A stretch of 24,262 nt of DNA from Candidatus Caccousia avistercoris (GCA_018715025.1 DVMK01000061.1:1-24262), one strand, 5' to 3'; positions 14,571 to 22,372 are shown, counted from the stretch's first letter. Numbers and translations are program-made. The notes: a model not told the origin generated them from the letters alone.

Positions 14571-14870
14571 GTGATTTACGAGCTGGGGAAACGGCTGAAA
14601 GAGCTGCGGGAGGCCAAGCACTTTTCCCAAGGGGAGGTAGCCCGCAGGCTGGGGCTGACCCGCGCCACCATAAGCGGGTACGAATGCGGCAACGCGCAGC
14701 CTCCCCTGGATATTTTGGCAAAGCTGGCGCTGCTGTACGGCTGTTCCGCCGACTACATTCTGGGCCTGGAGGAACGGCGTTCGGTTTCGCTGGAGGGCCT
14801 CACCCCCAGGCAGCAGGAGCTGGCGGCCCGTATGCTGGCCCTTCTTCAGGAATTCGCGCAGGAGGAATAA
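14571..14870 (+). CDS. XRE-family helix-turn-helix regulator (compact)
   Basis: This 99-residue protein has a textbook XRE helix-turn-helix at about residues 5-62 (LGKRLKELREAKHFSQGEVARRLGLTRATISGYECGNAQPP ... YGCSADYILGL). A short C-terminal helix (LTPRQQELAARMLALLQEFAQ) follows. The start is a GTG at 14571, preceded by GGAGGAGGGG about 7 bases upstream, and the family sequence begins at once. It is divergent from the XRE gene at 14030-14407 and shares the AT-rich control region 14408-14570. No metallopeptidase or toxin partner is adjacent. Such a pair of small repressors resembles a phage- or element-derived switch, but no integrase or other phage gene is present. It ends at a terminator. 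Confidence 0.92.
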   Translation: MIYELGKRLKELREAKHFSQGEVARRLGLTRATISGYECGNAQPPLDILAKLALLYGCSADYILGLEERRSVSLEGLTPRQQELAARMLALLQEFAQEE

Positions 14871-14880
14871 GAAAGACAAA

Positions 14881-14927
14881 AAACCGCCCCGGCCGGGAAC
14901 GCTCCCTGGCCGGGGCGGTTTCGGTTT
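14881..14927 (+). terminator. Intrinsic terminator after the plus-strand XRE gene
   Basis: The 13-bp perfect stem AACCGCCCCGGCC/GGCCGGGGCGGTT (14882-14894 with 14908-14920) has an inner GGGA/TCCC continuation and is followed by TTCGGTTT. The architecture is the same as the hairpin at 13985-14025. It isolates the XRE module from the Opp-like operon. Confidence 0.8.
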
Positions 14928-15118
14928 GCCGAAAAAAGAGAAAAGGTGCGGCGCGCCCGCTGTTCTTTACGCGTTTTTTACATAACCGTGAAGGAAAAGT
15001 TTACGTTTTTGTACTACAATAAAAACTGCCGGCCTGTACAAAAAACGCAGGGTGGTTACAAAAGTATATAAATTGGCTGTGTTTGTGCATTTTCTTCTTT
15101 CTATTCAGCCGCTATAAT

Positions 15119-15194
15119 AAAAAGCAAGATGTATAGATTGCCTAAAAATAATCATCACGGTTATTTCTTTAGGTAAAATATACACTTGCTTTTT
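15119..15194 (+). promoter_or_regulatory. Long AT-rich imperfect inverted repeat in the Opp operon leader
   Basis: The arms AAAAAGCAAG (15119-15128) and CTTGCTTTTT (15185-15194), TGTATA/TATACA (15130-15135 with 15179-15184), CCTAAA/TTTAGG (15141-15146 with 15168-15173) and AATAA/TTATT (15147-15151 with 15161-15165) line up into one stem of about 33 positions with small bulges. The apex is TCATCACGG. The stem ends in T-rich sequence (TTTTTCTGTTTTT), as an attenuating terminator would. A TATAAT lies directly before it (15113-15118), without a good -35. It could be an attenuator, an operator or a small mobile palindrome. Confidence 0.5.
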
Positions 15195-15200
15195 CTGTTT

Positions 15201-15230
15201 TTGACAGTACGCGAAGGGTACAGCTGTTAA
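15201..15230 (+). promoter_or_regulatory. Possible promoter for the Opp-like operon
   Basis: A perfect TTGACA (15201-15206) is followed after 18 bases by TGTTAA (15225-15230), which is a weak -10. It lies 67 bases before the start codon and between the two inverted repeats of this leader. The weak -10 would suit an activator-dependent promoter, for example one driven by the AraC-type protein at 22408. Confidence 0.35.
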
Positions 15231-15234
15231 AAGG

Positions 15235-15271
15235 CACTTCCCAAAAACACAAAAATTTTGGACGGGAAGTG
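15235..15271 (+). promoter_or_regulatory. 8-bp inverted repeat CACTTCCC/GGGAAGTG before the binding-protein gene
   Basis: The perfect arms 15235-15242 and 15264-15271 enclose 21 A/T-rich bases. The element lies just upstream of the AAGGAGG ribosome site (15281-15287), so it is either an operator or a 5' stabilising hairpin of the highly expressed binding-protein message. Confidence 0.45.
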
Positions 15272-15296
15272 AAAGCGAAGAAGGAGGAAATGAAAG

Positions 15297-17423
15297 ATGA
15301 AAAAAGGAAAGCGAATCCTTGCGTTCCTGCTGACGGCGGCCATGTCGATTTCCATGCTGGCCGGCTGCGGCGCGCCCACCCAGACGGGTACGGCCTCTTC
15401 TGCGGCGCCGGATGCTTCCGGCGGCGAGAGCGGCGGGGCAAGCTCCACGGCGGAGGTGGAGGTTGACCTCTCTCAGAAGGAGGCCCCCATGCTGGCAGAA
15501 CAGGTGGAGGCCGGCGAGCTTCCTCCCCTGGAAGAGCGCCTGCCTGTGGCCGAGGACGTTATGGTAGAGCCAGACGTGCTTTCACTGGGCAACTACGGCG
15601 GCAGCATTACCGCCCGCGTGAACGACAACGCCCGCTGGAACTACGGCCCCTGGACAGAGCAGAGCATGTTCCGCTTCAAGTCTGACAACTCCGGCGAAGT
15701 GGAAGCCAACGTGTGCAAGGACTTCTACGCCAACGAGGATTACACCGTGTGGACCATCGAGCTGCGCGAGGGCATGAAGTGGTCTGACGGCGAGCCCTTC
15801 ACCGCCGACGACGTGATTTTCTACTACGACCACATGTCCACCCCGGCCCTGCACGAGGACCGCACCGCCTACGACGTGGACGAAGAAGGCTACTACCCGG
15901 CCTTTACCTCCAAGCCCTACAACTGCTACCAGGTAACGGTAGACGGGGAAAATTACTGGGCGGAATTTGAGAAGGTGGACGATTACACCTTCACCGTCAC
16001 CTTCGCGGCCCCCAAGCCTTCCTTCCCTCAGGAGGTGGCCATCGACAACAAGTGGATGTTCGCCCCCAAGCATTTCTATGTGAACATTGTGGCCCGCAAG
16101 GACGGCGTCACCGACGACCCCACCTTCCCCCTCATCACCGAGGAGGAGGCCCTGGCCAACGCCAACGAGCTGTTCGGCAAGGACTGGGATTCCTACAACA
16201 CCATGGGCAAGGACACCGGCTATTATTCCTGGGACTACCACATCATCCCCTCTCTGCGCAGCTTTATCGCTGTGGCGGACAACTGGAACAAGGTGGGCGA
16301 GGTGTACGAGCTGGTGCGCAACCCCTATTTCTTTAAGACAGACAGCGAGGGCCGCCAGCTGCCCTATGTGGACAGCCTGAAGTTCTACATCATCAACGAA
16401 GAGGACCAGAACGTGCTGAAGCTGGTAGGCGGCGAACTGACCATCGGCAATTTTGAATCCGCCGACTATTCCACCGTGGTAAGCGCCACCCAGGAAACCC
16501 ACCATGTGGTGGAGTGGAACACCCCGGCCTGGAGCGACACCAACACCATCGCGCTGAACCAGACAGTGAAGGATTTGGACAAACGGGCCCTGTTCCAGGA
16601 CGTGCGCTTCCGCGAGGCCCTTTCCATTGCGGTGGACCGCAACCTGCTGAACAACACCATTTCCGACGGCATGGCCGAGGCTGTGCAGGCTTCCCCGCCG
16701 GAGGGCGCCCTGGGCTACGACGAGGAGTGGCGCTACAAGTGGACCGAGTACGACCCCGACCGTGCCAACGAGATTCTGGATGAGCTCACCGAGCCCTGGG
16801 ACCGGGCCTCGGGTACCTACCGGAAGATGAAGGGCACCGACAAGGATCTGGAAATCATCTACGAGTACAAGGATGACGGCATGAACACCGAATTCCTCTC
16901 CGTGCTGAAATCCTCCTACGCGGCCATCGGCGTGAAGCTGTCTGAGAAGATCAACCCGGAAATCAGCACCGCCATTTTGGCCAACGAGGTAGAGGCCACC
17001 AACGAGACGGTCGCCACCATCAACCCCTCCCTGCGCCCCGACTCCATCATCCCCATGCGGAACTTCATGTGCGTGTTCAGCGCCTACGGCAAGTGGTATG
17101 AGGACGGCAAGTCCACCGCCAACGGCGGCCTCGAGCCCACCGGCGACATGCTGGAGCTCATCACCTGCTACGAGAATATCCGCACCGCCACCGGCGACGA
17201 CCGGGAGCAGGTCATTGAAGAAAACATCAACCGCATTTACGAGCTCCACAAAGAGAACGTGTGGTTCATCGGCTACCTGAGCGCTCTGCCCAACTACTAC
17301 CTGGTGGACAACAACCTGATGAATTTCCCGGATGACCGCATCAACGCCGACGAGTTCCGCTTTGCCAGCATGATGCGTCCCGAGCAGCTGTACTTTGCAG
17401 ACGTGGAGTCTGCTCCCCAATAA
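15297..17423 (+). CDS. Opp/Dpp-type solute-binding lipoprotein (family 5)
   Basis: This 708-residue extracellular binding protein belongs to the SBP_bac_5 family. It starts with a lipoprotein signal (KKGKRILAFLLTAAMSISMLAGC, lipobox LAGC, lipidated C24) and a low-complexity Ser/Gly/Ala linker (about 27-55). The family hallmark near residues 150-180 is clear (WTIELREGMKWSDGEPFTADDVIF), and the LFQDVRFREALSIAVDRN block follows near 436-453. At about 700 residues it is longer than peptide-binding OppA (about 540); family-5 proteins of this size are often found with carbohydrate loci, as in Thermotoga, so an oligosaccharide substrate is plausible here. A peptide substrate cannot be excluded. The ATG at 15297 has AAGGAGG 9 bases upstream. 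It is the first gene of the transporter operon and is followed by a hairpin gap of 145 bases before the permeases. Confidence 0.93.
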   Translation: MKKGKRILAFLLTAAMSISMLAGCGAPTQTGTASSAAPDASGGESGGASSTAEVEVDLSQKEAPMLAEQVEAGELPPLEERLPVAEDVMVEPDVLSLGNYGGSITARVNDNARWNYGPWTEQSMFRFKSDNSGEVEANVCKDFYANEDYTVWTIELREGMKWSDGEPFTADDVIFYYDHMSTPALHEDRTAYDVDEEGYYPAFTSKPYNCYQVTVDGENYWAEFEKVDDYTFTVTFAAPKPSFPQEVAIDNKWMFAPKHFYVNIVARKDGVTDDPTFPLITEEEALANANELFGKDWDSYNTMGKDTGYYSWDYHIIPSLRSFIAVADNWNKVGEVYELVRNPYFFKTDSEGRQLPYVDSLKFYIINEEDQNVLKLVGGELTIGNFESADYSTVVSATQETHHVVEWNTPAWSDTNTIALNQTVKDLDKRALFQDVRFREALSIAVDRNLLNNTISDGMAEAVQASPPEGALGYDEEWRYKWTEYDPDRANEILDELTEPWDRASGTYRKMKGTDKDLEIIYEYKDDGMNTEFLSVLKSSYAAIGVKLSEKINPEISTAILANEVEATNETVATINPSLRPDSIIPMRNFMCVFSAYGKWYEDGKSTANGGLEPTGDMLELITCYENIRTATGDDREQVIEENINRIYELHKENVWFIGYLSALPNYYLVDNNLMNFPDDRINADEFRFASMMRPEQLYFADVESAPQ

Positions 17424-17467
17424 GCGTACAAACAGATGATTCCCGGCGGGCAGCGCCGGAAAAGGAA

Positions 17468-17504
17468 CGGCGGGTTGCGCGGCCAAAAGCCGGGCGATCC
17501 GCCG
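17468..17504 (+). other. Hairpin between the binding-protein and permease genes
   Basis: Outer arms CGGCGG (17468-17473) and CCGCCG (17499-17504) enclose an inner CGGC/GCCG stem (17480-17483 with 17489-17492). No T-run follows, so it is more likely to protect the upstream message from 3' decay, raising binding protein over permease, than to stop transcription fully. Confidence 0.45.
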
Positions 17505-17568
17505 CCCCTTGTACCTGGCGCCGCAGAGCGCCGTCATTATGGATTGTAAGGAGGGAATCCGGGAGTTT

Positions 17569-18561
17569 ATGGACAAATTAAAGTTTATTGCAAAGCGCCT
17601 TCTGCTGGCGGTTATCACCATGTTCCTAATCTCTTTTGTGGTGTTTTTCGTCATTCAGCTTCCCCCGGGAGACTTTGTAGACACCCTGGTCACCAACATG
17701 ATCGCCGAGGGCGAGAAGGTAAGCCAGGCGGAAATTGCCGCCCTGCGGGAGCTGTACGGCGTGGACCGCCCCTTTTTAGAACAGTATTTCGACTGGCTGG
17801 GCGGCATCCTCACCGGGGACTGGGGCACGTCCTTCAACTTCAATGAAAACGTGCTCTCCATTATTCTGGAATACCTGGGCCCCACCATGATGCTGTCCAT
17901 CGTTACTTTGATTGTGCAGTATGTGGTGTCCATTCCCATTGGCATTTACGCCGCCAAGCACCAGTATTCCGTGGGGGATTACGCCCTCACCCTCGTGGGC
18001 TTCATCGGCATGGCAATCCCTCACTTCCTGTTCGCCATTCTGCTCATGTACATTTCGTACCAGCTGACAGGCACGGCGGTGATGGGCCTCTTCCCGGAAG
18101 GGGGCATTGTGGATTTCGCCTCGTTCCTGGATTTTCTCAAGCGGCTCATCATCCCCATCATCGTCATTGGGCTGGGGGGCACCTGCAGCAGCATTCGCAG
18201 CACCCGGGCCCTCATGCTGGACGAACAGACCCGCCCCTATGTGCTGTGCACCAGGGCCAAGGGCGTGAAAGAGTCCACCCTTACCTGGAAGTACGAGCTG
18301 CGGGCCATTCTGAACCCCACCGTCAGCGGCCTGGGCGGCATCATCGCCGGCATTTTCAATGGCAGCACCATCACCGCCATTGTACTTCTGCTGCCCACCC
18401 TGGGGCCCATTCTGCTGCAGGCCCTGAAAACCCAGGACGTGTACCTGTCCGGCGGCATCCTGCTCATTTCCGCCACGCTGGTGGTAATCGGCACCCTGAT
18501 TTCCGACCTGCTGCTGGCTGTGCTTGACCCGAGAATTCAGTACATAGAGGAGACGAAGTGA
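17569..18561 (+). CDS. Opp/Dpp-type ABC permease, OppB/DppB family
   Basis: This 330-residue protein is the first permease of the Opp-like importer. It has the standard DppB plan: an N-terminal span (LLLAVITMFLISFVVFFVIQL, about 10-30), an extracytoplasmic region with ELYGVDRPFLEQYFDWLGGILTGDWGTSF (about 60-90) and five further spans. The family cytoplasmic loop (RSTRALMLDEQTRPYVLCTRAKG, about 212-234) should dock on the ATPases. The ATG at 17569 begins a typical DppB N-terminus. The strong AAGGAGGG at 17548-17555 is 13 bases upstream, longer than usual, so an earlier in-frame start at 17539 is a possible but less natural choice. Its stop overlaps the next start by one base (TGATG), indicating translational coupling to OppC. 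Confidence 0.93.
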   Translation: MDKLKFIAKRLLLAVITMFLISFVVFFVIQLPPGDFVDTLVTNMIAEGEKVSQAEIAALRELYGVDRPFLEQYFDWLGGILTGDWGTSFNFNENVLSIILEYLGPTMMLSIVTLIVQYVVSIPIGIYAAKHQYSVGDYALTLVGFIGMAIPHFLFAILLMYISYQLTGTAVMGLFPEGGIVDFASFLDFLKRLIIPIIVIGLGGTCSSIRSTRALMLDEQTRPYVLCTRAKGVKESTLTWKYELRAILNPTVSGLGGIIAGIFNGSTITAIVLLLPTLGPILLQALKTQDVYLSGGILLISATLVVIGTLISDLLLAVLDPRIQYIEETK

Positions 18562-19772
18562 TGAAACAGAGCGCAGATCCAAAGGCCAAGGCTTCCGCTT
18601 CCTCTCTCACCGAAAAAGAGGAAAGGGCCGCGGAAAAGCAGCGGCGCAAGGAGGAAAAGGCCCGGATAAAACAAGAAAAGTATTACACCGCTTCCCAGTG
18701 GCAGCTTATGGGCCGCAAGCTGGTGAAGCACAAGCTGGCCATGGGCAGCGCCGTGCTGCTGATCATTTTGTACCTGTTCGCCGCCTTTGCCAACTTTATC
18801 GCCCCCCAGGGGCTGGAGGATTATTCCTCCTCCGCCTCCAACATGCCCCCCACCCCCCTGCACTTTGTGCACGAGGGGGAGTTCATCGGCCCCTTTATCT
18901 ACCGCTTTGAGGTAGAGCGGGACGAAATGCGCAACAAGATTTTTGTGGAGGACACCTCCACCCCCTACAGGCTGCAGTTTTTTGTTCACGGCACCTCTTA
19001 CAAGCTGTTCGGCCTGTTTGAAACCGACCTGCACCTTTACGGGGTAGACAACAGCCAGCTGCCCCCCGGGCAGGAGCCCCTGCAGTACATGCCCTTCGGG
19101 GCCGACCAGCTGGGCCGCGACCTGTTCTCCCGTATTTTAATCGGCAGCCAGGTTTCCCTCACCGTGCCGCTTCTGGGCACGATCATTTCCTTTGTGCTGG
19201 CCCTTGTCATCGGCGGCATTTCGGGGTATTATGGGGGATGGATTGACACCGTCATCCAGCGTATTGTAGAGGTGCTTTCCTCCTTCCCCACCCTGCCGCT
19301 GTGGATGGCCCTCTCGGCGGCCATTCCCGCCGGCATCCCCGTGGTGCAGGTGTACATCTGGATCACCCTCATCATGTCCCTTATGGGGTGGACCGGCCTG
19401 GCCCGCACGGTGCGCAGCCGCTTCCTCTCGCTGAAAAAGGAGGACTACGTCATGGCGGCCCGCCTTTCCGGCGTAAGCGACATGAAAATTGTGGCGAAGC
19501 ACCTGGTGCCCGGTTTCATGAGCTACCTGATTGTGAACCTGACCCTGGGGATTCCCAACATGATTTTGGGCGAAACCTCCATGAGCTTCCTGGGCCTGGG
19601 CATGCGGGCCCCCGCCACCAGCTGGGGCGTGCTGCTGCAGGAATGCCAGAACGTGAGCAACATTGCCAACTGCCCCTGGAAGCTGATCCCCCTGGTGTTC
19701 GTGGCGGTTTCCATTTTGGCCTTCAACTTCCTGGGCGACGGCCTGCGGGACGCGGCCGACCCCTACAAGTGA
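18561..19772 (+). CDS. Opp/Dpp-type ABC permease, OppC/DppC family, with extra N-terminal and extracytoplasmic segments
   Basis: This 403-residue second permease is about 100 residues longer than usual DppC proteins. Residues 1-45 are a highly charged tail rich in Lys, Glu and Arg (for example KEERAAEKQRRKEEKARIKQ), probably helical and cytoplasmic. Span 1 (about 61-79) is followed by a long extracytoplasmic insertion (about 80-175, including RLQFFVHGTSYKLFGLFETD) before the family motif FGADQLGRDLFSRILIGSQ (179-197). The other five spans and the EAA-like loop (LARTVRSRFLSLKKEDYVMAARLSG) follow. This long-loop form belongs to a recognisable subgroup, which I associate with carbohydrate-linked loci; that link is from memory. 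The ATG at 18561 shares its A with the OppB stop; AGGAGA lies about 8 bases upstream. Confidence 0.92.
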   Translation: MKQSADPKAKASASSLTEKEERAAEKQRRKEEKARIKQEKYYTASQWQLMGRKLVKHKLAMGSAVLLIILYLFAAFANFIAPQGLEDYSSSASNMPPTPLHFVHEGEFIGPFIYRFEVERDEMRNKIFVEDTSTPYRLQFFVHGTSYKLFGLFETDLHLYGVDNSQLPPGQEPLQYMPFGADQLGRDLFSRILIGSQVSLTVPLLGTIISFVLALVIGGISGYYGGWIDTVIQRIVEVLSSFPTLPLWMALSAAIPAGIPVVQVYIWITLIMSLMGWTGLARTVRSRFLSLKKEDYVMAARLSGVSDMKIVAKHLVPGFMSYLIVNLTLGIPNMILGETSMSFLGLGMRAPATSWGVLLQECQNVSNIANCPWKLIPLVFVAVSILAFNFLGDGLRDAADPYK

Positions 19773-19786
19773 GCGAGGTGTGAAAG

Positions 19787-20809
19787 ATGGAAGGGAAAAA
19801 CCAGAACGTCCTCTCGGTGGAGGACCTGAGCATACGCATTAAGCTGGACGAAGGCACCCTCACCCCGGTGCGGGGCGTGAGCTTTCAAATCCGCCAGGGC
19901 GAAACCATGGGCCTGGTGGGCGAGTCGGGCTGCGGCAAAAGCCTGACCAGCAAGGCCATTTTGGGCATTAACACCCCCAACTGCAAAACCACGGGGAAAA
20001 TCCTCTTTACCGAGGACGGGAAAACCCAGGATTTGCTGAAGCTGAAATTCGGCGGGGCTGAGATTCGGAAAATCCGCGGCAAGGACATCTCTATGATTTT
20101 CCAGGAGCCTATGACCTCGTTCTCGCCTCTGTTCACCGTGGGCAGCCAAATTGCCGAGTCGGTGCGCATTCACACCGGCAAAAAGAAGAAGGAAGCCCGG
20201 GAAATTGTGGTGGAAACCATGAAGAAGGTGGGCATTTCCAACCCGGAAAAGCGGTTCGACCAGTACCCCCACGAGTTTTCCGGCGGCATGCTGCAGCGGG
20301 CGCTCATTGCCATGGCCCTGGTGTGCAGCCCCCGGCTGCTTATTGCCGACGAGCCCACCACCGCCCTGGACGTGACCATTCAGGCGCAGATTCTGGAGCT
20401 GATGAACCAGCTGAAAAAGGACTACGGCATGTCTATTCTGTACATAACCCACGACCTGGGCACCGTGGCCCAAATGTGCGACAACGTGGCCGTCATGTAC
20501 CTGGGGCAGATTGTGGAGTACGCGGATGTGCATGAGATTTTCAAGAACCCCCAGCACCCCTACACCAGGGGCCTGATGGGCTCGGTACACCGGATTGGCG
20601 GCGGGAAGGAGCGGCTCTTCTCCATTGAGGGGACGGTGCCTGTGGCCATGAACCTGCCGGATCGGTGCGGCTTCTACGACCGGTGCACCAGCCGGGAGGA
20701 AGGGGCCTGCGGCGGCTCCTGCCCCGGCATGCGGGAGGTTTCCCCCGGCCACTGGGTGGCCTGCTGGCGGGCCTGCGGCGCGGAAAAGGAGGAGGGCGGC
20801 CATGAGTGA
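19787..20809 (+). CDS. Opp/Dpp-type ABC transporter ATPase, OppD/DppD family
   Basis: This 340-residue ATPase powers the Opp-like importer. Visible motifs are Walker A GESGCGKS (45-52), Q-loop IFQEPMTSFSPL (104-115), ABC signature FSGGM (164-168), Walker B LLIADE (184-189) and the switch histidine in YITHDLG. The C-terminal region carries four closely spaced cysteines (GFYDRC ... GACGGSC ... HWVAC), as in the oligopeptide/dipeptide ATPase C-terminal domain; in DppD-type proteins such a cluster can bind an iron-sulfur centre. The ATG at 19787 has AGGTG a few bases upstream, a modest site, 14 bases after the OppC stop. It overlaps the next ATPase gene by 8 bases. It would act as a heterodimer with that protein at the inner face of the membrane. 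Confidence 0.95.
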   Translation: MEGKNQNVLSVEDLSIRIKLDEGTLTPVRGVSFQIRQGETMGLVGESGCGKSLTSKAILGINTPNCKTTGKILFTEDGKTQDLLKLKFGGAEIRKIRGKDISMIFQEPMTSFSPLFTVGSQIAESVRIHTGKKKKEAREIVVETMKKVGISNPEKRFDQYPHEFSGGMLQRALIAMALVCSPRLLIADEPTTALDVTIQAQILELMNQLKKDYGMSILYITHDLGTVAQMCDNVAVMYLGQIVEYADVHEIFKNPQHPYTRGLMGSVHRIGGGKERLFSIEGTVPVAMNLPDRCGFYDRCTSREEGACGGSCPGMREVSPGHWVACWRACGAEKEEGGHE

Positions 20810-21827
20810 GACAATTTTGAAGGTGGAAGGCCTCAGCAAGGTGTTCACCTCGAAAAAGACGGCTATCCGGGCGGTGAACGACGTGAGCTTCACCGTGGAA
20901 AAGGGCGAGACGGTGGGCATTGTGGGCGAGTCCGGCTGCGGAAAAACCACCCTGGGCCGGTGCATTGTGGCGGCCCACAAGGCCACCGCCGGCAAGGTGC
21001 TGTACCGCGCCCAGGACGGGAACGAGTACGACCTGCAGGCCATTGACAAAAAGACCATGAAGAAGATCCGCAAAGAGGTGCAGATGATCTTCCAGGATCC
21101 CTTCTCCTCCCTGGATCCCCGCATGGCGGTGTACGACATTATTTCAGAGCCCCTGAAGGCCAACTACCCCAAAATGCCCCGCTCTGAAATGGAGGACCGG
21201 GTGCGGGAGATGGCCGCCAAGGTGGGCCTGAACACCAGCTACCTGAAGCGGTACCCCCACGCCTTTTCCGGCGGGCAGCGGCAGCGCATCGGCATAGCCC
21301 GGGCGCTCATCCTGTACCCCAGGCTCATCGTCTGCGACGAGGCCGTTTCCGCCCTGGACGTGTCGGTGCAGGCCCAGGTGGTGAACCTGCTGAAGGATTT
21401 GCAGCAGGAAATGAACCTGACCTACCTGTTCATCAGCCACGACCTTTCCGTGGTAGAGCATATTTCTGACAAGGTGGGCGTCATGTACCTGGGCCAGATG
21501 GTGGAGTACGCCTCCTCCTCCGCCCTGTTCCGCCGCCCCATGCACCCCTACACCGAAGCCCTGCTCTCGGCGGTACCGGTTGCGGACCCTGAGGTGAAGA
21601 ACACCCGCATCCCCCTGAAGGGCGAAATCCCCAACCCGGCCAACGCCCCCTCCGGCTGCTTCTTCCACACCAGGTGCCGGTACTGCCAGGAAAAGTGCGA
21701 AAAGGAACGAACCGCCCTGCGCGAGCTGGAGCCCGGCCACTTTGCCGCCTGTCACCGTGCGGAGGAATTCGACCTTTCCGGCGTGGTGCGCCGGGAGGAA
21801 GCCCAGAAAAGCGAGGATGGAACATGA
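20802..21827 (+). CDS. Opp/Dpp-type ABC transporter ATPase, OppF/DppF family
   Basis: This 341-residue second ATPase of the Opp-like importer shows Walker A GESGCGKTT (42-50), Q-loop IFQDPFSSLDPRM (96-108), the full signature FSGGQRQRIGIARAL (155-169), Walker B LIVCDEAVSALD (175-186) and the switch region FISHDLSVVEHI. The C-terminal oligopeptide-type domain has the Cys-rich segment CFFHTRCRYCQEKC followed by FAACHRAEEF. AAGGAGGA lies 8 bases upstream of the ATG at 20802, inside the OppD gene. Its TGA overlaps the ATG of the following HAD gene (ATGA), so the hydrolase is translationally coupled to the transporter. Confidence 0.95.
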   Translation: MSETILKVEGLSKVFTSKKTAIRAVNDVSFTVEKGETVGIVGESGCGKTTLGRCIVAAHKATAGKVLYRAQDGNEYDLQAIDKKTMKKIRKEVQMIFQDPFSSLDPRMAVYDIISEPLKANYPKMPRSEMEDRVREMAAKVGLNTSYLKRYPHAFSGGQRQRIGIARALILYPRLIVCDEAVSALDVSVQAQVVNLLKDLQQEMNLTYLFISHDLSVVEHISDKVGVMYLGQMVEYASSSALFRRPMHPYTEALLSAVPVADPEVKNTRIPLKGEIPNPANAPSGCFFHTRCRYCQEKCEKERTALRELEPGHFAACHRAEEFDLSGVVRREEAQKSEDGT

Positions 21828-22372
21828 AAGAGCTTGTGGTGTTTATTGACAGCGGAGACACCCTGGTGGACGAATCCACCGAGGTGTATGAAAATAAGGA
21901 TGTGGTGGCCCGGGCCGAGCTGTTCCCCGGGGCGGCGGAGGCCCTTCGCTGCATGAAGCAGGCCGGGTACCAGGTGGTGCTGGTGGCCGACGGGCTGGAC
22001 CGTTCCTTCGAGAACGTGTACCGTCAGCACGGCCTGCGCGACTGCTTTGACGGCTGGGTGGTGTCCGGCACGGTGGGGGAGTGCAAGCCCTCGCCGCTGA
22101 TGTTCCGCACCGCCATGCAGGCCATGGGCCTGACCGACCGTGACCGGGAGCGCATTGTGATGATAGGCAATAACCTGGAGCGGGACATTGTGGGGGCGAA
22201 CCGGATGGGGCTGCACTCCATTCTGGCCTCCTACAGCCCCCGCTATGTGATGCAGCCCTCCTGCCGGGAGCAGGTGCCGGAGTACGTGGCAGCCTCCCCG
22301 GCGGAGATCCCCGCCCTGGTGGACATGCTGGACATGCAGGTGAAAAACCGGAAAATTTTAGAGGCGCGTTAA
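21824..22372 (+). CDS. HAD-superfamily hydrolase, transporter-coupled
   Basis: This 182-residue HAD-like protein is probably a small-molecule phosphatase in the cytoplasm. Motif I is VVFIDSGDTL with nucleophile D9; the second acidic position (normally D+2) is Gly, as in the DIGNTL-type HAD branch. Motif II lacks the usual Ser/Thr (LVADG, 53-57), motif III is K88 in ECKPS, and motif IV is MIGNNLERDI with D121. The replaced positions mean that phosphatase activity is not assured. The ATG at 21824 overlaps the OppF stop by four bases (ATGA); a longer upstream frame overlaps OppF and is not needed. Its substrate is unknown. Linkage to the importer suggests a phosphorylated sugar derived from the cargo, which is an inference. 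Confidence 0.85.
   Translation: MKELVVFIDSGDTLVDESTEVYENKDVVARAELFPGAAEALRCMKQAGYQVVLVADGLDRSFENVYRQHGLRDCFDGWVVSGTVGECKPSPLMFRTAMQAMGLTDRDRERIVMIGNNLERDIVGANRMGLHSILASYSPRYVMQPSCREQVPEYVAASPAEIPALVDMLDMQVKNRKILEAR

Noticed and set aside
14030..14870. XRE pair as a classical type II toxin-antitoxin module
   Set aside because: Both proteins are helix-turn-helix regulators, transcribed divergently, and no RelE/HigB/HipA-like toxin frame is adjacent.
15113..15118. Perfect TATAAT upstream of the Opp operon as its main promoter
   Set aside because: No acceptable -35 lies 16-18 bases upstream and transcription would start inside the first arm of the large inverted repeat; kept only as a remark in that feature.
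15582..17654. A 690-codon minus-strand open frame opposite the Opp binding protein
   Set aside because: Its product is Val/Gly/His-rich without motifs, and the plus strand shows a full family-5 binding lipoprotein with ribosome site. Similar shadows opposite 3776-4714, 5711-7054 and 8358-10175 were discarded for the same reason.
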